This document shows, piece after piece, positions 8,828-17,636 of a stretch of 64,000 nt of DNA. Location: NCBI RefSeq assembly GCF_003387155.1, contig NZ_QUMT01000001.1, positions 62,001-126,000 of the forward strand, given 5' to 3'. This stretch comes from Roseateles depolymerans. GTDB taxonomy: Bacteria; Pseudomonadota; Gammaproteobacteria; Burkholderiales; Burkholderiaceae_C. Position numbers and translations under genes: made by a program. Under the pieces are notes generated by a model that made no database searches, was not told where the DNA came from, and saw nothing but the letters and a program-made list of their open reading frames with translations. Every line of letters begins with the position of its first letter. Within the stretch, counting starts at the first letter, position 1.

Positions 8828-9205
8828 CCGGGCATGAGCCGACGTCGACGCGGTGAGCAGTGGCGAAGAGGTCGAGACCGGCGGCAGCGGCAGGGTCGGC
8901 AAGATGGGGCAGAGCTGGGAAGTCATGGGCCGAAGGTGAAAACCGGACGCGTCCGGCAAGGCAAGGGATGGCGCGTTATATCAACCGCGGCGGCCTTCGG
9001 AACAAAGACATTCCCGAAGCCGCCCTCAGGTCGGGTCGATGGGTGGACCGGTCGTGCGGATGGCGCCAACTGGCGCACCGGCAGGTTTCCAAAACCGAAC
9101 CTGCGGTCTGATCGCCATCGCAGCGCTTGTACAAGCCACCGCCGCGGTGCCCAAGCCAGCAATTGCTGCGATGGCTGCGATGGCTGCGATGGCAGCGCAG
9201 TGTCC
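8828..9205. other. Intergenic region upstream of the S9 peptidase
   Basis: 378 bp without a supported gene. It should hold the S9 peptidase promoter, though no convincing -35/-10 pair stands out. Visible structure: a 14-bp perfect palindrome CCGGACGCGTCCGG (8943-8956), a 7-bp-stem hairpin GCAGGTT/AACCTGC (9081-9104), and four GCTGCGATG-like 9-bp repeats (about 9165-9200) just past the esterase stop codon. Confidence 0.6.
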
Positions 9206-9892
9206 TCAGCCCGCCTTCACCAGCACTTCGCAGAGCCACTGCTGCAGGTCGCTGATCTCTTCCTGGCAGACCTCATGGCCCATGGGGTAGGTCTGCCACT
9301 GCACCGGATAACCCAGCAGCTGCAGCTCCGCCAGCGCGGCCATGGCGCGGGCGGGCTGCACCACCGGATCGTGGTCGCCATGCGCCAGGAAGATGGGCGT
9401 TTGCGCGTTGGCAGCGTGGCGTTCGGCCTCGGTGCTCTCCAGCAGCGGCAGGTAGCCGCTGAGGCCGACCAGCCCGGCCAGCCGTCGCGGATGGCGCAGC
9501 CCCGTCAGCAGCGTCATGGCGCAGCCTTGCGAAAACCCGGCCAGCACCACCCGCTCCGGCGGAATGCCGTGCTCCTGCTCTTCCTGCTGGATCAATTGCT
9601 CGATCAGGGCCTGGGACTGGCGCAGGCCCTGGGCATCTTCCCGCTGGCTCAGGTCGCCATGACGGATGTCGTACCAGGCGGGCATGCGGATGCCGCTGTT
9701 GATGGTCACCGGGATCTGCGGTGCATTGGGCAGCACGAAGCGCAAGCCGCCGGCGCGCTGCACCACGGGCCGCAGGTCCAGGGCCTGGCACAGCGGGGCC
9801 AGGTCGTCCGCGCACGAGCCGAGTCCATGCATCACGATGATGCTGAAGCGCGGCGTCTCGCGGGTTTGCATTTCAAGGGTGTCGAGTGTCAT
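9206..9892 (-). CDS. Alpha/beta-hydrolase, carboxylesterase/lysophospholipase type
   Basis: 228-residue cytoplasmic serine esterase of the phospholipase/carboxylesterase (EstB/YpfH-like) family. The start is ATG 9892 because family homology begins at once (FSIIVMHGLGSCADDLAPL), whereas the open frame upstream to 9976 is coded by a 9-bp repeat. The catalytic triad is visible: nucleophile in GFSQGCAMTLLTGL, Asp in HGDHDPVV and His in YPMGHEVC. It stands alone between the S9 peptidase and the PspC-like gene. The substrate is unknown; small esters or acyl conjugates are usual for the family. Confidence 0.9.
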   Translation of the reverse strand: MTLDTLEMQTRETPRFSIIVMHGLGSCADDLAPLCQALDLRPVVQRAGGLRFVLPNAPQIPVTINSGIRMPAWYDIRHGDLSQREDAQGLRQSQALIEQLIQQEEQEHGIPPERVVLAGFSQGCAMTLLTGLRHPRRLAGLVGLSGYLPLLESTEAERHAANAQTPIFLAHGDHDPVVQPARAMAALAELQLLGYPVQWQTYPMGHEVCQEEISDLQQWLCEVLVKAG

Positions 9893-9916
9893 GGGCGTGG
9901 CGATCAAGCGCAGGGG

Positions 9917-9949
9917 AACAGGGCAACAGGGCAACAGGGCAACAGGGCC
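9917..9949. repeat. 9-bp tandem repeat GGGCAACAG
   Basis: Three to four head-to-tail copies lie just upstream of the esterase start on the minus strand. This is a simple-sequence tract that could alter promoter or leader spacing. Confidence 0.7.
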
Positions 9950-10155
9950 CATGCTAGTGCAGGACCGACCCGCCACAGGCGCGCAGGGCCATCCAGACCG
10001 GTTCAGCCCCTGCGCGCTGCACTGTGTCGCGGGTGTCCGCAGTTGATCGCAATCGACTCGAGGAATCTGCCCCGATCGATACGCTGCGAAGCATGGAAGG
10101 AAATGAACGGAACGCCAGCCATCCCGGCAGCGTCCGAAGCGACAAGGAGCCCATC

Positions 10156-10566
10156 ATGTCCGCCAGCGAAGAACTCCAGCGACTTGCCGACCTGCATCAA
10201 CGCGGTGTCCTCAGCGACGAGGAATTCGCCCGTGCCAAGGCGCGTGTGCTGGGCGAGGAAGGCCCCTTTGGCGGGCGCCAGGAAGGCCGCTTCGAAGGCC
10301 CTGGCGGCTCCGGGTCCTGGACGGCCGGCGAAGGTCCGCGCACGGCGTATGGCAGCAGCCCGCGCGCACCCGCGGTGGATGCCCTCAATGCGCTGCGACG
10401 CAGCCGCTGGGACCGCTGGCTGGGCGGCGTGTGCGGCGGCATCGGCCGGCTGAGTGGCCTGCCGTCGTGGTTCTGGCGCATCGTGTTCGTGCTGCTGGTG
10501 GCCTGCGCGGGCAGCGGTTTCCTGCTCTACCTGCTGCTCTGGATCTTCGTGCCGCTGGAGGATTGA
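10156..10566 (+). CDS. SHOCT/PspC-domain small membrane protein
   Basis: 136 residues from the ATG at 10156, preceded by AAGGAG at 10144-10149; the frame extends to 10024 but without family similarity. Residues 3-35 form a SHOCT-like short helical segment (SEELQRLADLHQRGVLSDEEFARAKARVL). A Gly-rich linker follows, then a PspC domain from about residue 80 (RWDRWLGGVCGGIGRLSGLPSWFWRIVFVLLVACAG) with a final helix ending in LLLWIFVPLED. PspC domains act at the inner membrane in envelope-stress responses. No pspA or pspB is nearby, so its role is undetermined. Confidence 0.85.
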   Translation: MSASEELQRLADLHQRGVLSDEEFARAKARVLGEEGPFGGRQEGRFEGPGGSGSWTAGEGPRTAYGSSPRAPAVDALNALRRSRWDRWLGGVCGGIGRLSGLPSWFWRIVFVLLVACAGSGFLLYLLLWIFVPLED

Positions 10567-10575
10567 GGCGGGCCT

Positions 10576-11211
10576 TCAGACCCGTCCCTTGAGCAGGTAG
10601 ACCGACTCCAGCCAGCGCCGCTCCACCTCGGCGCTGGCCAGCCGCGGCGACAGGTCATGCCAGGGCTGGTCCAGCCGGTCCAGATGCTCGATCGAATGCA
10701 GGGCGGCGCTCCACACGAAAAAGTTGCTCAGCGGCCACCAGGGCGACGCCCACACCAGGCCCGCCGCCACCACCCGGGCGCCCGGCTTGAGCGCCTTCAG
10801 CACGCGATCCAGCCCCTGCGGCTGCTGCAGGGCGTCATGGGTGAAGAAGAACAGGGCAGCATCGGCGCTGCGGGCGGGCAGAACGCCCTCCAGCAGCGCC
10901 TCTTCCACCGGGCTGTCCAGCAGATCGACCGGCGTGTGCCAAGGCGCTGCGGAGACACGTCGCCTCGCCTGCGCCATCATGGCCTCGCACGGCTCGATGC
11001 CGACGATGCGGCCGCTGTCGCCCACTCCCTGGGCCAGGCCCGGCAGGCTCAGCCCGGTGCCCGTGCCGATGTCCAGCACCGTCTCTCCTGGGGACAGCTC
11101 GAGCGCCCGGATCGCCTCCTCGCGCAAGGGCGCAACGGCCATCAGTTCGTAGTCGTAGACGGGGGCGCGGCGCGTATACAGGGCTTGCAGCCGCTGTGTC
11201 GACAAGCTCAT
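10576..11211 (-). CDS. Class I SAM-dependent methyltransferase
   Basis: 211 residues from the ATG at 11211, which has CAGGAA before it. Motif I (VLDIGTGTGLSL) binds AdoMet, GIEPCEAMMAQAR is the acidic second motif, and FFFTHDALQQPQGLDRVLKALKPGARVV is the post-catalytic region of UbiE/COQ5-like small-molecule methyltransferases. C-terminal residues PWWPLSNFFVWSAALHSIEHLDRLDQPW suggest a lid. It is convergent with the PspC-like gene, 9 bp apart. The methyl acceptor cannot be assigned. Confidence 0.85.
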   Translation of the reverse strand: MSLSTQRLQALYTRRAPVYDYELMAVAPLREEAIRALELSPGETVLDIGTGTGLSLPGLAQGVGDSGRIVGIEPCEAMMAQARRRVSAAPWHTPVDLLDSPVEEALLEGVLPARSADAALFFFTHDALQQPQGLDRVLKALKPGARVVAAGLVWASPWWPLSNFFVWSAALHSIEHLDRLDQPWHDLSPRLASAEVERRWLESVYLLKGRV

Positions 11212-11423
11212 GGCATTCCTGCGGACCCGTGATGGGCCCATGACTGCGAAGGACCGCGCAGCGTCGGTGGACGCACCCAAGCTTCGCGGTGGGGCCCTGC
11301 GACGTCAAGCCTTGTCGCGTCGAAAGGGTCAACAGAGTTTCTCTTGGGGGATTCGTACGGTGGCTGCTTGCGCCGCCGTACAGGTCCGGCGAAGCGTGGG
11401 CCAAGGACCGCTGCGCTGGCGCG

Positions 11424-11441
11424 CTGTCACTGATCTGTCAC
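11424..11441 (+). promoter_or_regulatory. Pho box (PhoB binding site)
   Basis: Two exact CTGTCAC heptamers separated by 4 bp (11424-11430 and 11435-11441) reproduce the 7-4-7 PhoB box. A -10-like TAAGAAT at 11451-11457 lies 9 bp downstream, the usual geometry for PhoB-activated promoters. It precedes the secreted protein and alkaline phosphatase genes. Confidence 0.85.
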
Positions 11442-11489
11442 AGCGCCCCGTAAGAATCCGCGCGCATGTGTGCCAATCGCTCCCTGGGC

Positions 11490-12047
11490 ATGACGCTTGC
11501 CCGCCGCCCCGTCCGTCTTCCCATCCGCCTGCTCGTCGGCCTGTCGGCCGCGCTGCTCGCCGCTGGGCTTCAAGCCGCTCCCGCGTCAGAACCGTCGCCC
11601 GCTGCGGCCCCGTCGGGCGAAGCCCTGGAGCTCAAGTTCTCGCAGTTCTTCCGTCAGCCCATCGGCGACCACGGCCTGGCCCTGTCCGAGGCGCTGCTGG
11701 CGGCCGACGGCCGCAACGTGCGCCTGGTCGGCTACATGGTGGCGCAGGAACAGCCGCGGCCGGGTCGCTTCTGGCTGACGCCCCGTCCGGTGCGCATGAG
11801 CGAGCATGCCGACGGTGAAGCCGACGACCTGCCGCCGTCCACGGTGACGGTTCAGCTGGACCCTTCGCAGAAAGACCGTCTCGTCCCGCATCAGGACGGA
11901 CTGCTGGTGTTGACCGGTCGCCTGCGGGTCGGGCGTGTCGAGGACGAGACCGGACGTGTGTCCTGGGTCCGCCTCGAACTCCCGCCGCAGGCGCTGCAGT
12001 CCCAACCCGTGGCCCCGGCCCCGTCCTCTCCGCCTCACGCGCATTGA
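11490..12047 (+). CDS. Uncharacterised secreted protein of the Pho unit
   Basis: 185 residues. The ATG at 11490 is preferred over the in-frame ATG at 11466 because the Pho-box promoter would start transcription only a few bases before 11466. A signal peptide is clear (LPIRLLVGLSAALLAAG then LQAAPA). The mature part has an OB-like feel (NVRLVGYMVAQEQPRPGRFWLTPRPV ... GLLVLTGRLRVGRVEDETGRVSWVRLELPP) and ends Pro/His-rich. I do not recognise the family. It lies 79 bp ahead of the alkaline phosphatase and is probably co-induced with it under phosphate limitation. Confidence 0.75.
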   Translation: MTLARRPVRLPIRLLVGLSAALLAAGLQAAPASEPSPAAAPSGEALELKFSQFFRQPIGDHGLALSEALLAADGRNVRLVGYMVAQEQPRPGRFWLTPRPVRMSEHADGEADDLPPSTVTVQLDPSQKDRLVPHQDGLLVLTGRLRVGRVEDETGRVSWVRLELPPQALQSQPVAPAPSSPPHAH

Positions 12048-12126
12048 TCCTCTACAGCCGTGCCGTGCCGTGCGTTGCACGGCGCCATCGGCTGACCACA
12101 GTCTCCTCCACGAACCTCCAGGCGCC

Positions 12127-14166
12127 ATGATCTCCAAACCTCTGCCGACCCTGCTGGCCGCCGCCAGCGCCCTCCTTGCCGTGACGGCTGCTCAGGCGGC
12201 GCCCACGGTCACCCGACTCACGCCGCCCAGCGAGCTGTTCGCCAGCGGCCAGCCCGAGCCGGTGATCGCCCGCTTCCTGCCAGGCCAGCGCTTTGACCTG
12301 CAGGCCACCATCAAGCCCGATGCCGGCCAGCGCATCACCGCCGCCCGCTTTTTCATCGATGGCAAGCCGGTGACCGCCAATGTGGCCCTGCGCGACTGCG
12401 CCAGCGGCTGCGTCAAGGGCATCACCGCCGAAACGGCCATCGCCACCGTGCGCGCGGTGAGCCTGGACAAGCCCGGCCGCCATGAACTGCGCATCGAAGC
12501 CACGCAGGCCGATGGCCAGACCGCGACGGCCCGCGGCAACTTCGACGTTGTGCCCTTCGCCACCGCGATGGGCCCGAAGGTCAAGAACGTCATCATCCTG
12601 CTGGGTGACGGCATGGGCGCGGCCCAGCGCACGGCGGCACGTATCGTCAAGGGTGGTTATGCGCAGGGCAAGGTCATCACGCCGCTGGCGATGGACAGCT
12701 TCCCGGCCACCGCGCTGGTGAAGACCGCATCGTTGAACTCGGTGGTCACCGATTCGTCGCCGGGCATGACCTCCTATGTGTCCGGCAACAAGAACAACAA
12801 CAATGAAGAGGGGGTGTTCCCCGACGACACCACCGATGCCTTCGACAATCCGCGCATCGAATACCTGTCCGAATATCTGCACCGCACCGAAGGCAAGGCG
12901 CTGGGCATCGTGACCACGGCCGACGTGTTCGATGCCACGCCGGCCGGCAATGCCGTGCACACCAGCAACCGCGGCGCCGGCACCGGCATCGTCGACCAGT
13001 TCTTCGACGACCGTGAGCGCACCGGCCTGACGGTGCTGCTGGGCGGCGGCCGCAAGTGGTTCCTGCCTGCGGGCACGCCGGGCTCCGAGCGTGCGGAAGC
13101 CAACGACTACGCCTTCTCCAGCACCGATGCGCACACCGCCGACATCGTCAAGCGCTGGGGCGTGGCGCCGGGCGCCAAGGACAAGGACCGCGACCTGATC
13201 AAGGACTTCCAGTCCGCCGGCTACCGCTATGCCCCCACCCGCACCGCGCTGATGGCCGCGGACGGCGCGGACAAGCTGCTGGGCCTGTTCTCCTTCTCCA
13301 ACATGAATGTGGCGCTGGACAAGATCGACGGCCGGCGCGGCGCGAAGAAAGGGCTGACCGGCACGGTGGTGGAGGACTATGGCTTCCCCGACCAGCCGAT
13401 GCTCGACGAAATGGCCCGTGCGGCGCTGAACACGCTCAAGAAGCAGCCCAAGGGTTTCGTGCTGATGATCGAAGGCGCGTCCATCGACAAGCAGGCTCAC
13501 AACATGGACACCGAGCGCTGGATGCTGGACACGATCGAGTTCGACCGTGCGGTGCAGGTGGCGCAGGACTTCGCCCGTGAGAATGGCGACACGCTGGTCA
13601 TCGTCACCGCCGACCATGAATGCTCCGGCGCTGCACTGATCGGCGGCTCGATGCTGACCGACAAGGCGCTGCAGGAAGCCATCCAGAAGAAGGGCGCGGC
13701 CAATCTGCGCGACAAGGTGGTGGGTGTCTACGAGAAGGCCGGCTTCCCGCGCTACCGTCTGGCAGCGGATGGTTATCCGGAGGCCACGGACATCGACTAC
13801 CGCCTGCTGGTGGGCTACGGGGCCAATGCAGACCGCTATGAAGACTGGCGCACCAATGCCACGCCGATGCGGGACTCGCAGCAGCCGATGGCCAAGACCG
13901 AGCCGCTGAAGTGGTACCCGCCCGCGCCGCTGGAGCGCGACGATGCGCTGGGAGACTACCTGGTGACGGGGCAGGTGCCTGGCGAGTCGGCGGTCCACAC
14001 CGCGACCGACATTCCGCTGTCGGCCTTTGGTCCCGGCGCGCTGGCGTTCACCGGCGTGATCGACAACACCGATGTGTTCTTCAAGCTGGCACAGGCGGCC
14101 GTGAAGGGCACGACCGCGCCGGCAGACACCACGGGTGCGAAGCGGCCGGCGAAGGGGCGTCGCTAA
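12127..14166 (+). CDS. Alkaline phosphatase
   Basis: 679-residue exported alkaline phosphatase that releases phosphate from phosphomonoesters in the periplasm. The start at ATG 12127 is set by the signal peptide (LPTLLAAASALLAVTAAQA). A roughly 110-residue N-terminal beta domain precedes the catalytic fold. Metal and catalytic motifs are NVIILLGDGMGAAQRTAAR (first metal Asp), VTDSSPGMTSYVSGNKN (nucleophile region), MIEGASIDKQAHNMD (metal Glu/Asp/His) and VIVTADHECSG (metal Asp/His). It is longer than PhoA and closer to the large phosphatases with an N-terminal extension. The Pho box at 11424 probably drives it through the upstream gene. Confidence 0.92.
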   Translation: MISKPLPTLLAAASALLAVTAAQAAPTVTRLTPPSELFASGQPEPVIARFLPGQRFDLQATIKPDAGQRITAARFFIDGKPVTANVALRDCASGCVKGITAETAIATVRAVSLDKPGRHELRIEATQADGQTATARGNFDVVPFATAMGPKVKNVIILLGDGMGAAQRTAARIVKGGYAQGKVITPLAMDSFPATALVKTASLNSVVTDSSPGMTSYVSGNKNNNNEEGVFPDDTTDAFDNPRIEYLSEYLHRTEGKALGIVTTADVFDATPAGNAVHTSNRGAGTGIVDQFFDDRERTGLTVLLGGGRKWFLPAGTPGSERAEANDYAFSSTDAHTADIVKRWGVAPGAKDKDRDLIKDFQSAGYRYAPTRTALMAADGADKLLGLFSFSNMNVALDKIDGRRGAKKGLTGTVVEDYGFPDQPMLDEMARAALNTLKKQPKGFVLMIEGASIDKQAHNMDTERWMLDTIEFDRAVQVAQDFARENGDTLVIVTADHECSGAALIGGSMLTDKALQEAIQKKGAANLRDKVVGVYEKAGFPRYRLAADGYPEATDIDYRLLVGYGANADRYEDWRTNATPMRDSQQPMAKTEPLKWYPPAPLERDDALGDYLVTGQVPGESAVHTATDIPLSAFGPGALAFTGVIDNTDVFFKLAQAAVKGTTAPADTTGAKRPAKGRR

Positions 14167-14178
14167 GCGCAGGGGGGG

Positions 14179-15756
14179 TCAAGGCAGCGGCCCCCCCAAG
14201 GCCCGGATCAAGGCAATGCGGTTCTCCAGCGCCGTCTGCTGAATCCGGATCAATTCATTGTCCTGCGCAAATAGATTGCGCTGCGCATCCAGCTCCTCCA
14301 GATACCCCGCGTAGCCGGCTTCATAGCGGTCATGGGCGTACTGCAGTGAACGGGCCAGCACATCTCGCCGCTGCAGCGCAAAGCGTTGTTGCTCGGCCAG
14401 TCGATCCAGACCGGCCAGTGCGTTCTCCACTTCCGACAAGGCCGTCAGCACTCGGGACCGGTAGGTGAAGGCCGCCTGATCTCGCTGTGCAGCGGCAATG
14501 TCGAACTGGGACCGCAGGCGGCCGGCATCGAAGATCGGGGCCAGCGCACTCGCGCCGATGGACCAGACGCGAATCGGGTCGTAGTCCAGCGCATTCACAT
14601 ACAGACGGCCCGCAGACGCACTTAGCGACACCTGCGGCAGAAAGGCGCTTTGCCGCGCGGCGAGCGTGGCGTCGGTGGCGGCCAGCTGGCGTGCGGCCTG
14701 CACGATGTCGGGCCGCCGCTCCAGCAGGGCTGACGGCACCAAGGCCGGTGGCGCGGGCAGGCTGAGCTGATCAAAAGCGAGGCCGCGCGGCTGGTCCCGG
14801 GCCGTGTCCCCCGTCAGCAAGGCGAGCGCATGTTCCTGCCGGCGGATGGCCAGCTCCTGCTGGGGAATGGTCTGGGCCACCGAGGCATACTCCGCCTGCG
14901 CCTGGGTCAGTTGCAGCTGGGAGATGTAGCCCACGCGGGCCTGATCCTCCGCCAGGCGCAGGGCCTCCTGGCGGGACACCAGCGTGGCGCGGGAGAGCGC
15001 CAACTGCGCATCCAGCGCCAGCAGCGCCACATAGGACTGCACCGTGGTGGCGGACACGCTCAGCGCCGCGCCGCGCTGGTCCGCCTCGCTGGCTTGCAGG
15101 CGCAGCGCAGCGGCGCGGGTCAGGTCCCGGTTGCGGCCCCACAAGTCCAGTTCCCAACTGGCAGCGAGGGCCGGCTGGATGACGCGGCTGTCGGAGACAC
15201 CGGTCGATTGCAGCGTGCGCGTGGCCTGGAACGGAACCTGGAGATTGAGCGTCGGATATTCCGTTGCGCGGCTGGCGCTCAGCGTGGCGCGGGCTTCCTC
15301 CAGTCGGGCACCCGCCAGCAGCAGGTCGCTGTTGTGGGCCAGGGCGCGGTCCACCAGCGCGTCCAGCACCGGGTCTCCGAAAACCTTCCACCAAGGGGCG
15401 ACCAAGGTTGCGCCGGGTGACGTGCCTTGCGAAGTGCCTTGCGACGAGTCCTGCGAACTGCCGGGCGGCGTGCTCGCCAACATGCTTTGCGAAGTGGGCT
15501 GAGCTGCGCCTTGCGCGGTGCCCTGAGGAGCAGTTGGCGCAGGACTCTGAGCTGCGCCTTGAGCGGCGCTCTGAGCAGCGCCTGGGCCAGCACGTTGCGG
15601 ATCGGGCGCGTCGTGACGCCAATGAGCCGGAACGGTGACCTGTGCGGTTTCAGGCGGCGGTGGAATCGTCGGCGCGCATCCGGTCAACAGGCCCGTTCCG
15701 ATCCACAAGGCCAGCGGCAGGACAGGGCCACACCCCCTGACAGGCCTGCTCCTCAT
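14179..15756 (-). CDS. NodT-family outer-membrane efflux lipoprotein
   Basis: 525-residue TolC-like channel of the RND/MFS outer-membrane factor (NodT) family. A lipoprotein signal ends in GLLTGC. The two repeated OEP halves are visible (DLLLAGARLEEARATLSASRA... and LAATDATLAARQSAFLPQVSLSASAGRL). Between the lipobox and the first OEP segment lies an odd roughly 65-residue tract of Ala/Gln/Ser (GAAQSAAQGAAQSPAP...), repeat-encoded at 15420-15600. It is the last gene of a three-gene efflux operon; its ATG overlaps the stop of the membrane-fusion gene (ATGA). It probably exports hydrophobic toxic compounds. Confidence 0.92.
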   Translation of the reverse strand: MRSRPVRGCGPVLPLALWIGTGLLTGCAPTIPPPPETAQVTVPAHWRHDAPDPQRAGPGAAQSAAQGAAQSPAPTAPQGTAQGAAQPTSQSMLASTPPGSSQDSSQGTSQGTSPGATLVAPWWKVFGDPVLDALVDRALAHNSDLLLAGARLEEARATLSASRATEYPTLNLQVPFQATRTLQSTGVSDSRVIQPALAASWELDLWGRNRDLTRAAALRLQASEADQRGAALSVSATTVQSYVALLALDAQLALSRATLVSRQEALRLAEDQARVGYISQLQLTQAQAEYASVAQTIPQQELAIRRQEHALALLTGDTARDQPRGLAFDQLSLPAPPALVPSALLERRPDIVQAARQLAATDATLAARQSAFLPQVSLSASAGRLYVNALDYDPIRVWSIGASALAPIFDAGRLRSQFDIAAAQRDQAAFTYRSRVLTALSEVENALAGLDRLAEQQRFALQRRDVLARSLQYAHDRYEAGYAGYLEELDAQRNLFAQDNELIRIQQTALENRIALIRALGGPLP

Positions 15757-17636
15757 CGCGAAGCTCCTTCACTGCGTACCGAAGCGCCCGGCGCGCTTTC
15801 GGTCCTCCGACCTGTCGCACCGGAGTTTGCGGCGCCACTCGCCGCACCACTCGCCGCACCACTTGCCGCACCACTTGCCGCACCGCCTGCCGCGCCACTT
15901 GCGACGCCACTTGCGGCGCCACTCGCGGCCCCACTGGCGGCCGTGTCCACGCTCACCACCACCGACATCCCCGGCCGCAGCCGCGAAGCCATCGACTGAT
16001 CCGGATCCAGCGCGATCCGCACCGGCAGGCGCTGCACCACCTTCGTGAAATTGCCGGTGGCGTTATCCGCCTTGAGCACGCTGAATTCGGAGCCGGTCGC
16101 CGGTGCGAGCTGCTGCACTCGTCCGGTGAAGGTCACGCCTTTGAGCGCATCCGCCCGAAAGCTCACCGGCTGCCCGACTTGCATGTGTCCGGTCTGCGTT
16201 TCCTTGAAGTTGGCCACCACCCAGAACTGCCGCGGCACCAGGAACAGCAGCTGCGAGCCCGCCGACACATACTGGCCCAGCCGCACCGACACCTCACTCA
16301 CCTGCCCGCTGGCCGGCGCCTTCACCACGGTGTTGGCCAGATTGATGCGGGCCTGCGCCAACTGCGCATCCGCCGCCTCCACCTGCGCCTTCAGTCCGGC
16401 ACGGCCCACGGTGGTGGCCTTGACCCGTTCTTCGCCAATGCGGATGTCGGCCTTGGCTTTCTCGACATTGACCTGCGCCAGACGATGGCTGCTGCGCACC
16501 CGGTCGCGTTCATTCAGGGAGACCGAACCCCTCTGGGCCAGCGCTTCCACACGGCCCAGCTCCGCGTCGGCGCGGGCAAGTTCTGCCTGGGCCGAGGCCA
16601 GGGTCGCGCGTGACGCGGAGAGCGTTGCCTGGTTCTGCGCCTGGGACTGGGCAAAGTTGTCCAGTTGCGCGGCGGCATTGGCGCGCTGCGCCTGCGCCAG
16701 GTCCACGGCGGCCTGGTAGAGCCGGTCGTCGATGCGCAGCAGGGGCTGTCCCGCCTGCACGTCCTCGAAGTCCCTCACCAGCACCTCCACCACATAGCCG
16801 TTCACCTGCGGCGACAGCACCGTGACCGCGCCGCGCACGTAGGCGTTGTCCGTGGTCTCGACGCTGCTGTTGAAGGGGCCGAGCTCCCAGGCGCGCAGGA
16901 TCAGGACGATGCCGACCGCCATCACCACCAGCATCAGCACGATGGCGGTGGTGGAGGCCTTCAGATATTTGGGCGGTGAGGCAGGCGACGGAGTGGGTGC
17001 TGCAGCCGCAGAAGGCGCAGGGGCCGCTGGAGCCGCTGGAGCGGGCGCCGAACCCGCTGAAGACGCCGGAGCCGCTGGAGTCGCTGGGTCAGCAGACGGT
17101 GTTGCCGACGGAGTGGCTGTCGGAGCGGACTGTGGAGAAGCAGGTGAAGCCATCGGAGAAGAAACTGCAGGAGGGGTCGGTGATGCAGAGGGCGTCGGTG
17201 ACGACTGCAAGAGCGGTGAGGGAGGAGGAACGCCTGCCCCGTTCGCGGAAGCGGGCGCGTAGGCGGCGGACTCAGGCAAGGTGCTGTCCGTCGGCAGCGC
17301 AATGTCCGCGCTGGCCGTCGATGTGGACGACGACGCCAGATCGAGCGCGGCGGCCGCTTGAGCATCGGCGGGGGCGGTGGAGGTGGAGCGCTCCGGCGGG
17401 TAGCCCGGAATCGGGCGGACGGGCGGATCCGCAGGCGCTGGGGTCGCAGGCGCCGAGGACGTCGGCGTCTCCGGAGCAGCAGCTGGAGCTGGAGCAGAAG
17501 CGGGCGCTGGAGCAGAAGCGGGCGCTGGAGCAGAAGCGGGCCCTGGAGTTGAAGTTGGAACTGCAGCGGGAGCAGCACCGGGCGCGGGCAGTCCCTGATC
17601 CGGGCGAGGGTCTTTGGAGGGCGGCGTTGGACTCAT
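15753..17636 (-). CDS. HlyD/EmrA-family membrane fusion protein
   Basis: 627-residue periplasmic adaptor of a tripartite efflux pump, from the ATG at 17636 that overlaps the stop of the MFS gene. Residues 1-200 are a very long cytoplasmic Pro/Ala/Ser tract, far beyond the short tail of EmrA. The single membrane helix follows (TTAIVLMLVVMAVGIVLILRAW), then the HlyD beta-barrel/lipoyl parts (NAYVRGAVTVLSPQVNGYVVEVLVRDFEDVQAGQPLLRIDD), the coiled-coil hairpin and KAPASGQVSEVSVRLGQYVSAGS. The C-terminus is an AASG-type repeat of about 45 residues encoded by 12-bp units. Function is inferred from family and operon. Confidence 0.9.
   Translation of the reverse strand: MSPTPPSKDPRPDQGLPAPGAAPAAVPTSTPGPASAPAPASAPAPASAPAPAAAPETPTSSAPATPAPADPPVRPIPGYPPERSTSTAPADAQAAAALDLASSSTSTASADIALPTDSTLPESAAYAPASANGAGVPPPSPLLQSSPTPSASPTPPAVSSPMASPASPQSAPTATPSATPSADPATPAAPASSAGSAPAPAAPAAPAPSAAAAPTPSPASPPKYLKASTTAIVLMLVVMAVGIVLILRAWELGPFNSSVETTDNAYVRGAVTVLSPQVNGYVVEVLVRDFEDVQAGQPLLRIDDRLYQAAVDLAQAQRANAAAQLDNFAQSQAQNQATLSASRATLASAQAELARADAELGRVEALAQRGSVSLNERDRVRSSHRLAQVNVEKAKADIRIGEERVKATTVGRAGLKAQVEAADAQLAQARINLANTVVKAPASGQVSEVSVRLGQYVSAGSQLLFLVPRQFWVVANFKETQTGHMQVGQPVSFRADALKGVTFTGRVQQLAPATGSEFSVLKADNATGNFTKVVQRLPVRIALDPDQSMASRLRPGMSVVVSVDTAASGAASGAASGVASGAAGGAASGAASGAASGAASGAANSGATGRRTESAPGASVRSEGASR
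15828..15945. repeat. 12-bp tandem repeats (GCCGCACCACTC-like)
   Basis: About nine degenerate copies code the AASG-type C-terminal tail of the membrane fusion protein. The first four copies are nearly identical, which suggests recent expansion. Confidence 0.8.
17485..17556. repeat. 18-bp tandem repeats in the HlyD gene
   Basis: Three to four copies of GCGCTGGAGCAGAAGCGG code an Ala/Pro/Ser repeat in the N-terminal cytoplasmic extension of the adaptor. Copies are almost exact. Confidence 0.8.
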
